Under the pieces are notes generated by a model, which made no database searches, was not told where the DNA came from, and saw only the letters and a list, made by a program, of their open reading frames with translations. A program made the position numbers and the translations under genes. Shown in pieces: positions 1 to 4,924 of a stretch of 5,050 bases of DNA. The first letter of the stretch is position 1; each line of letters opens with the position of its first letter. The DNA comes from Bacteroidia bacterium (GTDB lineage Bacteria > Bacteroidota > Bacteroidia > NS11-12g > UBA955): the NCBI GenBank assembly GCA_023228875.1, contig JALOAG010000043.1:1-5050 (forward strand). The letters are read 5' to 3'.

Positions 1-488
1 AATTTACCCGCAAAGAGGCTGAAAAGGTGATTGCAGAAGTATTTGCTGAGAGAAATGATAAAGTTGATTATCTAATTGGTACAATGATTGAGGTTCCAAG
101 AGCCGCTCTCACTGCCGATGAGATTGCAAAAACTGCCCAATTCTTCAGCTTCGGTACTAACGACTTAACTCAAATGGCTTGTGGGTTCTCCCGCGATGAC
201 TCAGCTAGCTTCTTAGGCCCATACGTTGAAGATACCGATAAACAAATCTACGACTACGATCCCTTTGAAACGATCGACATTGATGGAGTTGGTAAGCTTG
301 TCCAAATGGCAAAAGAGCTTGGTAGAAAAGCAAATCCAGATATCCACTTAGGAATCTGTGGTGAGCACGGAGGAGATCCAAAATCGATCGATTTCTGTCA
401 CCAAGTTGGACTAGACTACGTCTCTTGTAGCCCATTTAGGGTTCCAGTAGCTCGTCTAGCTGCAGCTCAAGCTGTTTTAAACAACTAA
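1..488 (+). CDS. ppdK: Pyruvate, phosphate dikinase, C-terminal part (5'-truncated)
   Basis: This is the C-terminal end of pyruvate, phosphate dikinase, the cytoplasmic enzyme that interconverts pyruvate + ATP + Pi and phosphoenolpyruvate + AMP + PPi. The gene enters from the left edge; the first complete codon is at position 3 and about 162 residues are visible of a protein that is normally near 900. The visible part is the C-terminal PEP/pyruvate-binding TIM-barrel domain. It contains the FSFGTNDLTQM substrate/metal-binding motif and the catalytic-cysteine motif LGICGEHGGDP near the end, followed by the family-typical VSCSPFRVPVARLAAAQA tail. The CGEHGGDP form separates it from PEP synthase and PTS enzyme I, which share the fold. 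The reading frame is intact to TAA at 486-488. A strong terminator follows directly, so ppdK ends its transcription unit here. In low-G+C anaerobes this enzyme usually serves PPi-dependent glycolysis; that role is inferred. Confidence 0.96.
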   Translation, partial: FTRKEAEKVIAEVFAERNDKVDYLIGTMIEVPRAALTADEIAKTAQFFSFGTNDLTQMACGFSRDDSASFLGPYVEDTDKQIYDYDPFETIDIDGVGKLVQMAKELGRKANPDIHLGICGEHGGDPKSIDFCHQVGLDYVSCSPFRVPVARLAAAQAVLNN

Positions 489-495
489 AAATTAT

Positions 496-524
496 GAGGC
501 CGGATTATTTCCGGCCTCTTTTTT
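496..524 (+). terminator. Intrinsic terminator of ppdK, probably bidirectional
   Basis: A perfect 8-bp G+C-rich stem (GAGGCCGG at 496-503, CCGGCCTC at 511-518) encloses a 7-nt loop and is followed by six T residues (519-524). It lies 7 nt after the ppdK stop codon. Read on the minus strand, the same stem is followed by ATAATTTTTAG, so it could also end the converging tRNA-Thr transcript. The plus-strand T-tract directly abuts the 3' end of that tRNA gene. Confidence 0.93.
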
Positions 525-596
525 AGCCAAAAGTGGGATTCGAACCCACGACCTACGCATTACGAGTGCGTTGCTCTACCCCTGAGCCATTTTGGC
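525..596 (-). tRNA. tRNA-Thr, anticodon CGU
   Basis: The minus strand folds into a complete 72-nt cloverleaf. The acceptor is GCCAAAA/TTTTGGC, the D stem GCTC/GAGC, the anticodon stem ACGCA/TGCGT with loop CTCGTAA, the variable loop AGGTC and the T arm GTGGG-TTCGAAT-CCCAC. Every stem is fully Watson-Crick. Positions 34-36 read CGT, decoding ACG (Thr), and the first two acceptor pairs G1-C72 and C2-G71 match known threonine identity elements. The discriminator base is T. No CCA is encoded; the next transcribed bases are a run of A. A37 in the ANN-decoding anticodon loop is the expected t6A site, made by the TsaD system encoded just downstream on the other strand. Confidence 0.97.
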
Positions 597-604
597 TTTT
601 TTTT

Positions 605-633
605 AAAATAAACAATTTTATTTTACATTGCAA
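605..633 (-). promoter_or_regulatory. Candidate sigma-70 promoter for tRNA-Thr
   Basis: On the minus strand, TTGCAA (633-628) is followed after exactly 17 bp by TATTTT (610-605). The tRNA 5' end lies 8 nt beyond that -10 box, so transcription would start at or very near the mature end. Each box matches its consensus at four of six positions and the surroundings are very AT-rich, so this is a plausible but unproven promoter. Confidence 0.45.
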
Positions 634-648
634 TAAAATTAATGGGGC

Positions 649-682
649 TTGACCATAATTGAGTTTATATCTACCGTATAAG
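649..682 (+). promoter_or_regulatory. Candidate promoter region for the ORF80-tsaD-apt cluster
   Basis: The gap between tRNA-Thr and the first plus-strand gene contains TTGACC at 649-654, a good -35 box. At 17 bp spacing the -10 position holds only a poor TACCGT (672-677). A better TATAAG (677-682) lies nearby but is 22 bp away, and TAATAT sits at 684-689. A promoter is required here because the cluster begins downstream of a terminator and a divergent tRNA, but the exact -10 cannot be chosen from sequence alone. Confidence 0.35.
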
Positions 683-701
683 CTAATATTTTAGTGTAAA
701 G

Positions 702-944
702 TTGGAGTCTATTCTGGATAAAAAATATAGTCGCTACAAAATTGAAGCAGCAGTTACCGAAAAGAGGGTAATAGCTATTAAAGTGAAAGTTGATCGCTCG
801 GTTAAGGTGGGAATGATGTGGGCTCCTGAGGTTGTCGATTTTTACAAAGAGGTCTATCCCGATATCATTGAAGAGGGTTTTTCCTTAAGCGAGTTAGAGT
901 ATATCTCTAATTTTGAGGAGTTATATGAGGGTTTTGGGGATTGA
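702..944 (+). CDS. Unrecognised 80-residue protein overlapping tsaD
   Basis: I do not recognise this protein. The frame opens after a TAA at 684-686, and the only conventional early start is TTG at 702, which lacks a convincing ribosome binding site (only AAAG directly before it). Internal ATGs at 813 and 816, preceded by AAGGTGG, would give about 42-43 residues, so the start is uncertain. The product is charge-polarised. Residues 1-37 are rich in Lys/Arg (10 basic) and look beta-prone (RVIAIKVKVDRSVKV). Residues 43-80 carry about 12 Asp/Glu and a single Lys and look helical. There is no signal peptide, membrane segment or cysteine. Its last 20 nt overlap tsaD, and the tsaD ribosome binding site lies inside its codons, which suggests translational coupling. 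Codon choice resembles that of the neighbours, supporting a real gene. Function is unknown; a link to tsaD is inferred from position only. Confidence 0.7.
   Translation: MESILDKKYSRYKIEAAVTEKRVIAIKVKVDRSVKVGMMWAPEVVDFYKEVYPDIIEEGFSLSELEYISNFEELYEGFGD
915..920 (+). promoter_or_regulatory. Ribosome binding site that decides the tsaD start
   Basis: GAGGAG lies 4 nt before the ATG at 925. An in-frame TTG at 913 would add four residues (MRSY) but would place this purine motif inside its own coding sequence, and TsaD proteins normally begin directly at the M-x-V-L-G-I-E strand. The ATG at 925 is therefore preferred. The motif lies within the coding sequence of the upstream 80-residue gene. Confidence 0.75.
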
Positions 945-1932
945 GAGCTCTTGTGACGAGTGTTCTGCCGCCATTGTCGAAGATGGCAATAAAATTCTAA
1001 GCAACGTTGTTGCAACTCAAATTGAGTTACACCGCCCTTTTAGTGGGGTAGTTCCTGAAATTGCCTCTCGTATCCATGTTGAGTGGATAGGGGAAGTTGT
1101 CAACGAAGCACTAAGTAAATCAAATTTAACAGTTAACGATATCGACGCAGTAGCTGTAACTAATCGTCCTGGCTTATTAGGCTCTTTACTAGTTGGCGTT
1201 AACTTTGCTAAAGCTTTTGCTGCAACCTTAGATTTACCAATAGTAGCTGTAGATCACATTAGAGCCCACTTAAACGCATCTCAAATAGAGCATCCTTTGC
1301 AATATCCTTACTTAGGATTACTAGTAAGTGGAGGACACACAATTATTTGTATTGTCCACTCCTACGACGATATTGAAGTGTTAGGAACGACAATTGATGA
1401 TGCAATTGGAGAGGCTTACGACAAAATAGCTAAACACTACAATTTTGGCTATCCTGGTGGGGTAGCTATCGATAAGTTGGCCCAAAAAGGGGACTCTAAA
1501 GCCTTCTTATTTCCTGGAACTAAATTAAAAGATCCCTACAATGTCTCATACTCTGGTCTTAAAAGTGCAGTTATAAACCAATTAGATCAGTTTTGGGATG
1601 GGAAAAGTGAAAAGTCGCCAGAAAACATAAGCGCCTCTTTTCAAAGAGTAGCTGTGGGTATTTTAGTTAAAAGGGTTAAAAAAGCGATTAAAGAGGTTGG
1701 TATTAGGCGCCTAGGTGTGGGGGGAGGAGTTGCTGCAAACTCCCTACTAAGAGCTGAACTAAATAAATTAGAGAATGTAGAAGTAGCTTTTCCTTCAATG
1801 AGTCTGTGTGCCGATAATGGGGCAATGATTGCAGCAATTGCTTACCACTATCTTAATGATAATAAAGTTGATAATCTAAATTTTATAACGACTGCCCGTG
1901 TTGAGGGCTTTAAAAGGTCCAATCTGAAATAA
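925..1932 (+). CDS. tsaD: tRNA N6-threonylcarbamoyladenosine transferase subunit TsaD
   Basis: TsaD, with TsaB and TsaE, transfers the threonylcarbamoyl group from threonylcarbamoyl-AMP to A37 of tRNAs that read ANN codons. This cytoplasmic modification is essential in most bacteria. The product is 335 residues, the usual size. Visible motifs are the N-terminal ATPase-fold strand VLGIESSCDEC (3-13), GVVPEIASRIH (41-51), the metal-binding HxxxH pair at His111 and His115, SGGH (135-138), IDDAIGEAYDK (157-167), GYPGG (175-179), SYSGLK, GGGVAAN (about 266-272) and the third metal ligand Asp297 in CADNGAM. All catalytic positions appear intact. The ATG at 925 is chosen because of the GAGGAG ribosome binding site and family length. 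The gene overlaps the preceding small ORF by 20 nt and is followed 10 nt later by apt, so all three are probably co-transcribed. Genes for TsaB, TsaC and TsaE are not in the window. Confidence 0.97.
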   Translation: MRVLGIESSCDECSAAIVEDGNKILSNVVATQIELHRPFSGVVPEIASRIHVEWIGEVVNEALSKSNLTVNDIDAVAVTNRPGLLGSLLVGVNFAKAFAATLDLPIVAVDHIRAHLNASQIEHPLQYPYLGLLVSGGHTIICIVHSYDDIEVLGTTIDDAIGEAYDKIAKHYNFGYPGGVAIDKLAQKGDSKAFLFPGTKLKDPYNVSYSGLKSAVINQLDQFWDGKSEKSPENISASFQRVAVGILVKRVKKAIKEVGIRRLGVGGGVAANSLLRAELNKLENVEVAFPSMSLCADNGAMIAAIAYHYLNDNKVDNLNFITTARVEGFKRSNLK

Positions 1933-1942
1933 AGGAGTTGGT

Positions 1943-2473
1943 ATGGAGAATTTTAATCTTGATGATGCGATTAGGAAGGTGCACGATTTTCCACGAGCAG
2001 GGATTTTGTTTTACGATATTACCTCAATTTTATCTAACCCCCCAGCATTTAAGTATTGCGTTGATGCAATGGAGCAAACTTATAAAGATCGAGAAATTGA
2101 TGCAATTGCTTGTGTTGAGGCTAGAGGTTTCGTCTTTGCCGCTCCATTAGCTTACAATATGGGATTGCCCCTAATTTTAGTTAGAAAAAGGGGAAAGCTT
2201 CCTGGCAAAGTTAGAGAGCGCAAATACAACTTAGAGTATGGGCAAGACTTTGTTACAATCCAAGAAACCGACATCCAACCAGGTTCAAAAATCTTATTAG
2301 TTGATGATCTAATTGCCACTGGTGGCACAATTAAAGCTGCTGCTGAGTTAATTGAAGAGATGGGTGGATCTGTTGCCTCTATTTTTGGGGTAATTGGACT
2401 GCCATTTTTAGATTACGAAGATATTTTAAAACCTTATGAGATTAAAACTTTAATCAACTACGACGGTGAGTAG
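1943..2473 (+). CDS. apt: Adenine phosphoribosyltransferase
   Basis: Apt makes AMP from adenine and 5-phosphoribosyl pyrophosphate in purine salvage. The 176-residue length is typical. Diagnostic parts are the N-terminal HDFPRAGILFYDIT segment (14-27; usually FPxPGIxFxDIT), VEARGFVFAAPLA (58 onward), the LVRKRGKLPG flexible-loop region with a downstream Tyr, and the PRPP-binding loop ILLVDDLIATGGT (117-129). The pattern is Apt rather than xanthine or hypoxanthine phosphoribosyltransferase. The ATG at 1943 has an excellent ribosome binding site, AAAGGAG at 1931-1937, which overlaps the tsaD stop codon (1930-1932). Expression is therefore expected in the same transcript as tsaD. Another start at 1938 in a different frame belongs to a shadow ORF. 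No G+C-rich terminator follows; the next 73 bp are AT-rich, so read-through into arsC is possible. Confidence 0.97.
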   Translation: MENFNLDDAIRKVHDFPRAGILFYDITSILSNPPAFKYCVDAMEQTYKDREIDAIACVEARGFVFAAPLAYNMGLPLILVRKRGKLPGKVRERKYNLEYGQDFVTIQETDIQPGSKILLVDDLIATGGTIKAAAELIEEMGGSVASIFGVIGLPFLDYEDILKPYEIKTLINYDGE

Positions 2474-2546
2474 AAAATTTAAATATTTTTTAAAATAATT
2501 ACCTCTAGCTTGTTTAAAAAGAGAAATGATACGACTTTAGTAGATA

Positions 2547-2981
2547 ATGAAAAGAATTAAAATTATGTTTTTATGCACAGGGAACTCTTGTCGTAGTCAA
2601 ATGGCAGAAGGCTTTGGTAAATACTTTGGTAAAAGTTATGTCGAGATTCACAGTTCAGGCATTGAAGCACACGGTATAAATAAAACAGCAATAAAAGTAA
2701 TGGGTGAAATTGGGATTGATATTTCAAAAAATAGCTCAAATGAGATTGATGAAAACTTATTGAAAGAAATGGATTATGTAATCACCCTTTGTGCTGATGC
2801 AGAAAATAGATGCCCTCAAGTTCCACATAAAGTGGTCAAATTGCACTGGCCATTTGATGATCCTGCTAAACTTAAGGGGGATGAAGATCAAATAATTGAA
2901 AATTTTAGGCTAATTAGAGATTTAATTGGGAACCGAATCAAACTATTTTTCAACGAACTGCAAATTGGAGTTAATATTTAA
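2547..2981 (+). CDS. arsC: Thioredoxin-coupled arsenate reductase (low-molecular-weight phosphatase fold)
   Basis: The product is a 144-residue arsenate reductase that converts arsenate to arsenite, a cytoplasmic detoxification step, using an intramolecular cysteine relay re-reduced by thioredoxin. The P-loop CTGNSCR places the nucleophile at Cys10 and Arg at 16. Cys82 and Cys89 in TLCADAENRCP match the relay cysteines of the Bacillus subtilis ArsC type (Cys10, Cys82, Cys89). The SSGIEAHGIN and FDDPA segments, the latter carrying the catalytic Asp, are also present. Retention of all three cysteines argues for a reductase rather than a tyrosine phosphatase. The ATG at 2547 gives this exact cysteine numbering, although no good Shine-Dalgarno precedes it; the next ATG (2565) would leave only three residues before the P-loop cysteine. 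No arsR, arsB or acr3 is adjacent. The gene stands between apt (73 bp away) and tRNA-Glu and looks more AT-rich than its neighbours, which may indicate separate acquisition. Confidence 0.92.
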   Translation: MKRIKIMFLCTGNSCRSQMAEGFGKYFGKSYVEIHSSGIEAHGINKTAIKVMGEIGIDISKNSSNEIDENLLKEMDYVITLCADAENRCPQVPHKVVKLHWPFDDPAKLKGDEDQIIENFRLIRDLIGNRIKLFFNELQIGVNI

Positions 2982-3080
2982 CTAACTTCGTAATTTTATA
3001 ATACACCACTAGTGTCGATTGGTAACAAAAAACACACTGAAGATGAAGAAAATTGAAATATAGTTAAAGCTTTAGGGCGC
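2982..3080 (+). other. Non-coding gap between arsC and the tRNA-Glu promoter
   Basis: I see no gene here. There is a perfect TATAAT at 2997-3002 without a fitting -35 box, an octamer palindrome CACTAGTG at 3007-3014, and a weak AT-rich inverted repeat AGTTAA-TAT-TTAACT spanning the end of arsC. None forms a convincing terminator. A six-codon ATG frame at 3043-3063 lacks a ribosome binding site and is probably chance. Confidence 0.6.
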
Positions 3081-3109
3081 TTGACATAAAGGGCCCTATA
3101 AAGTAAATT
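3081..3109 (+). promoter_or_regulatory. Sigma-70-type promoter for tRNA-Glu (and possibly the ABC-F gene)
   Basis: A perfect -35 box TTGACA (3081-3086) is followed after 17 bp by TAAATT (3104-3109), which matches the -10 consensus at four of six positions. The expected start near 3116 gives a leader of roughly 26 nt before the tRNA. The spacer contains the palindrome AGGGCCCT. This is the best promoter in the window, and it is the only clear one upstream of the ABC-F/coaX genes. Confidence 0.7.
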
Positions 3110-3119
3110 CAAGTTCGAG

Positions 3120-3137
3120 TTTGATGTGTACATCAAA
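3120..3137 (+). repeat. Perfect inverted repeat in the tRNA-Glu leader
   Basis: TTTGATG (3120-3126) and CATCAAA (3131-3137) are perfect inverted repeats around the 4-nt loop TGTA. They lie between the predicted transcription start and the tRNA 5' end at 3142. The element could fold as a 7-bp hairpin in the precursor leader or be a symmetric protein-binding site overlapping the start of transcription. Function is inferred only from position. Confidence 0.6.
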
Positions 3138-3141
3138 AGAT

Positions 3142-3213
3142 GGTCCCTTCGTCTATCGGTTAGGACGGGAGATTCTCAGTCTTCAAAGAGGGGTTCGATT
3201 CCCCTAGGGACTA
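3142..3213 (+). tRNA. tRNA-Glu, anticodon CUC
   Basis: A 72-nt cloverleaf is present: acceptor GGTCCCT/AGGGACT, D stem GTCT/GGAC, anticodon stem GGAGA/TCTTC with loop TTCTCAG, a short variable loop AAAG, T arm AGGGG-TTCGATT-CCCCT and discriminator A. Positions 34-36 read CTC, decoding GAG (Glu). Features known to matter for glutamyl-tRNA synthetase in E. coli are present: U11-A24, the U13-G22 pair, C4-G69, A37 and a variable loop lacking position 47. CCA is not encoded. Two wobble pairs are unusual to see together: G1-U72 at the acceptor end and G28-U42 in the anticodon stem. Confidence 0.94.
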
Positions 3214-3216
3214 TAG

Positions 3217-3244
3217 ATACCAGCCTTAAAAGGCTGGTATTTTA
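3217..3244 (+). terminator. Intrinsic terminator after tRNA-Glu, modest strength
   Basis: A perfect 9-bp stem ATACCAGCC (3217-3225) and GGCTGGTAT (3232-3240) encloses a 6-nt loop. It is followed by only TTT before an A, giving a four-T run at 3240-3243. The stem is good but the T-tract is short, so some transcripts may pass into the ABC-F gene, whose ATG is only 28 nt further on. Confidence 0.75.
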
Positions 3245-3272
3245 GTGTTTAACTAAACGCAAGGAAATATCT

Positions 3273-4913
3273 ATGATAACAGCAGCAAATATAACATTAG
3301 CATACGGAACACAAACACTTTTTAAAGATGTGAGTCTTAAATTTACCAGTGGCAACTGCTACGGAGTAATTGGGGCAAACGGAGCTGGAAAGTCGACGTT
3401 TCTTAAAATCTTAAGTGGAGAGATTGAACCTGATAAAGGTGAAGTCATTGTTGGGCACAACCAAAGAGTTGCAGTCTTACAACAAGATCACTTTGCTTTT
3501 AACGACTACACAGTTTTAGATACAGTCATTATGGGTTATAAGAGGTTGTATGAAGTTAAAAGTGAAAGAGATGCCATTTATGATAAAGAGGACTTTAGCC
3601 AAGAAGATGGTTTAAAAGCTGCTGAGTTAGAGGGGGAGTTTGCCGATTTAGGGGGCTGGGAAGCTGAAAGTGAAGTTGGAATGCTTTTAGATGGACTAGG
3701 AATTGGGGAGAACTTTTTAGACAAAAAGATGGAGAGCATTGAAGATAATCTAAAAGTTCGTGTTCTTTTAGCCCAAGCACTTTTTGGAAACCCTGATATT
3801 CTTTTACTAGACGAGCCCACTAACCACCTTGATTTAGAATCTATTCACTGGTTAGAAAACTTTTTAGGGGAGTTTAACAACACAGTTATTGTTGTTTCTC
3901 ACGACCGTCACTTTCTAAACAGTGTTTGTACCCACATCGTTGATGTAGACTTTCAGAAGATTCAACTCTATGTAGGAAACTACGATTTTTGGTATTTATC
4001 GAGTCAACTCGCTTCCAAACAACAAAAAGATGAAAAAAGAAGAAGAGAGGAGAAGATTGCTGAACTTAAAGAGTTTATTCAACGCTTTAGCAGTAACCTC
4101 TCAAAAGCTCGCCAAGCTACCAGTAGAAAGAAGTTAATTGATAAATTAACAATAGATGATATCAAACCCTCATCGCGCCGTTTCCCATACGTTGCTTTTA
4201 AAAGCGAAAGAGATATTGGGCGCAACGTCTTAAAAATTGAGAATCTAAGCAAAAAAGGGGAGGATGAATCTCACTCGTTAAACAACCTCTCTTTAACTAT
4301 AAACCCAAAGGATAAAGTTGCCTTTGTTGGACCCAATCACAACTTAAAAACTTTGTTCTTTGAAATAATTAGTGGCAATATGAAAAGTGATGGGGGAACG
4401 TATGAGTGGGGAGTGACCACCTCAACTAGCTATTTCCCTAAAGAGAACGACTATTTGTTTGATGGAGATATGAGCATCATCGATTGGTTAGCCCAATATT
4501 CTGAAGAAAAAGATGAAACCTTCTTACGCTCCTTTTTAGGAAGAATGCTCTTTTCAGGTGATGAGGCACTAAAGAATATTCAAGTTCTAAGTGGAGGAGA
4601 GAAAGTAAGGTGTCATCTTTCTAGAATGATGTTGGAACAACGCAACGTATTAATTTTTGATGAACCAACAAGCCACTTAGATCTAGAGGCTATTACGGCT
4701 TTAAACAACGCTTTAATAGATTTTACTGGTGTAATATTGTTTAACAGCCACGACCACCAATTTGTCACCTCTATTGCCAATAGGATTATTGAATTTGCCC
4801 CCAATGGAAAAGTAATCGATAGAATGATGAGTTTAGAAGATTATTTGAACAACGAGGATGTCAAAAAACTTAGATATGAGTATTATAAAGGTGAGAGTCG
4901 AATAATGATTTAA
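3273..4913 (+). CDS. ABC-F family ATPase, YbiT/YkpA type
   Basis: This is a 546-residue soluble protein with two fused ATP-binding domains and no membrane segments, as in ABC-F proteins, which act at the ribosomal E site rather than as transporters. Domain 1 has Walker A GANGAGKST (34-42), Walker B/catalytic Glu in DEPTNHLD (180-187) and SHDRHF (209-214). Its signature is degenerate (SIEDNLKVR, 155-163). A charged helical linker of about residues 249-292, including RFSSNLSKARQATSR, is characteristic of YbiT-like proteins and is the segment expected to touch P-site tRNA. Domain 2 has an altered Walker A, GPNHNLKT (353-360), with Leu358 replacing the usual glycine before Lys359. It also has a canonical LSGGEKVR (439-446), DEPTSHLD (463-470) and SHDHQF (492-497). 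The ATG at 3273 has AAGGA at 3261-3265. An AAGGAG overlapping its stop codon serves coaX. Its role is probably translation or ribosome assembly; antibiotic protection cannot be inferred. Confidence 0.93.
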   Translation: MITAANITLAYGTQTLFKDVSLKFTSGNCYGVIGANGAGKSTFLKILSGEIEPDKGEVIVGHNQRVAVLQQDHFAFNDYTVLDTVIMGYKRLYEVKSERDAIYDKEDFSQEDGLKAAELEGEFADLGGWEAESEVGMLLDGLGIGENFLDKKMESIEDNLKVRVLLAQALFGNPDILLLDEPTNHLDLESIHWLENFLGEFNNTVIVVSHDRHFLNSVCTHIVDVDFQKIQLYVGNYDFWYLSSQLASKQQKDEKRRREEKIAELKEFIQRFSSNLSKARQATSRKKLIDKLTIDDIKPSSRRFPYVAFKSERDIGRNVLKIENLSKKGEDESHSLNNLSLTINPKDKVAFVGPNHNLKTLFFEIISGNMKSDGGTYEWGVTTSTSYFPKENDYLFDGDMSIIDWLAQYSEEKDETFLRSFLGRMLFSGDEALKNIQVLSGGEKVRCHLSRMMLEQRNVLIFDEPTSHLDLEAITALNNALIDFTGVILFNSHDHQFVTSIANRIIEFAPNGKVIDRMMSLEDYLNNEDVKKLRYEYYKGESRIMI

Positions 4914-4924
4914 GGAGCAAGCTT

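Noticed and set aside
205..435. Minus-strand open frame inside ppdK
   Set aside because: It lies wholly antisense to a highly conserved enzyme segment, has no ribosome binding site or recognisable motif, and its composition follows from the ppdK codons.
614..640. Inverted repeat AATTTTATT / AATAAAATT with a 9-nt loop
   Set aside because: It is made only of A and T in a very AT-rich intergenic stretch overlapping the proposed tRNA-Thr promoter spacer, so chance is a sufficient explanation.
1938..2150. Plus-strand open frame overlapping the start of apt
   Set aside because: It is an out-of-frame shadow of apt, whose own frame has a strong ribosome binding site and full family motifs.
2474..2546. 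Possible arsC promoter or apt terminator in the AT-rich gap (TAAAAT at 2491-2496, TTGTTT at 2510-2515)
   Set aside because: The boxes are in the wrong order or spacing to form a promoter, and no G+C-rich stem exists for a terminator, so I could not support either.
2997..3002. Perfect TATAAT hexamer after arsC
   Set aside because: No acceptable -35 box lies at 15-19 bp, and the nearby tRNA-Glu gene has a much better promoter; such hexamers are common in AT-rich DNA.
3043..3063. Six-codon ATG frame upstream of the tRNA-Glu promoter, a possible leader peptide
   Set aside because: It has no Shine-Dalgarno, no adjacent attenuator, and a separate promoter follows before the next gene.
3578..3820. 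Minus-strand open frames inside the ABC-F gene (this one and another at 3595-3780)
   Set aside because: They are antisense to conserved ABC-F coding sequence, low in complexity (Ser/Pro-rich) and lack initiation signals.
4613..4804. Minus-strand open frame antisense to the second ABC-F Walker B region
   Set aside because: It has no ribosome binding site or family resemblance, and its hydrophobic look comes from the complementary codons.
3273..4913. Antibiotic-resistance ABC-F protein
   Set aside because: The linker and motifs fit the housekeeping YbiT/YkpA group; no long interdomain loop typical of ribosome-protection ABC-F proteins is seen.
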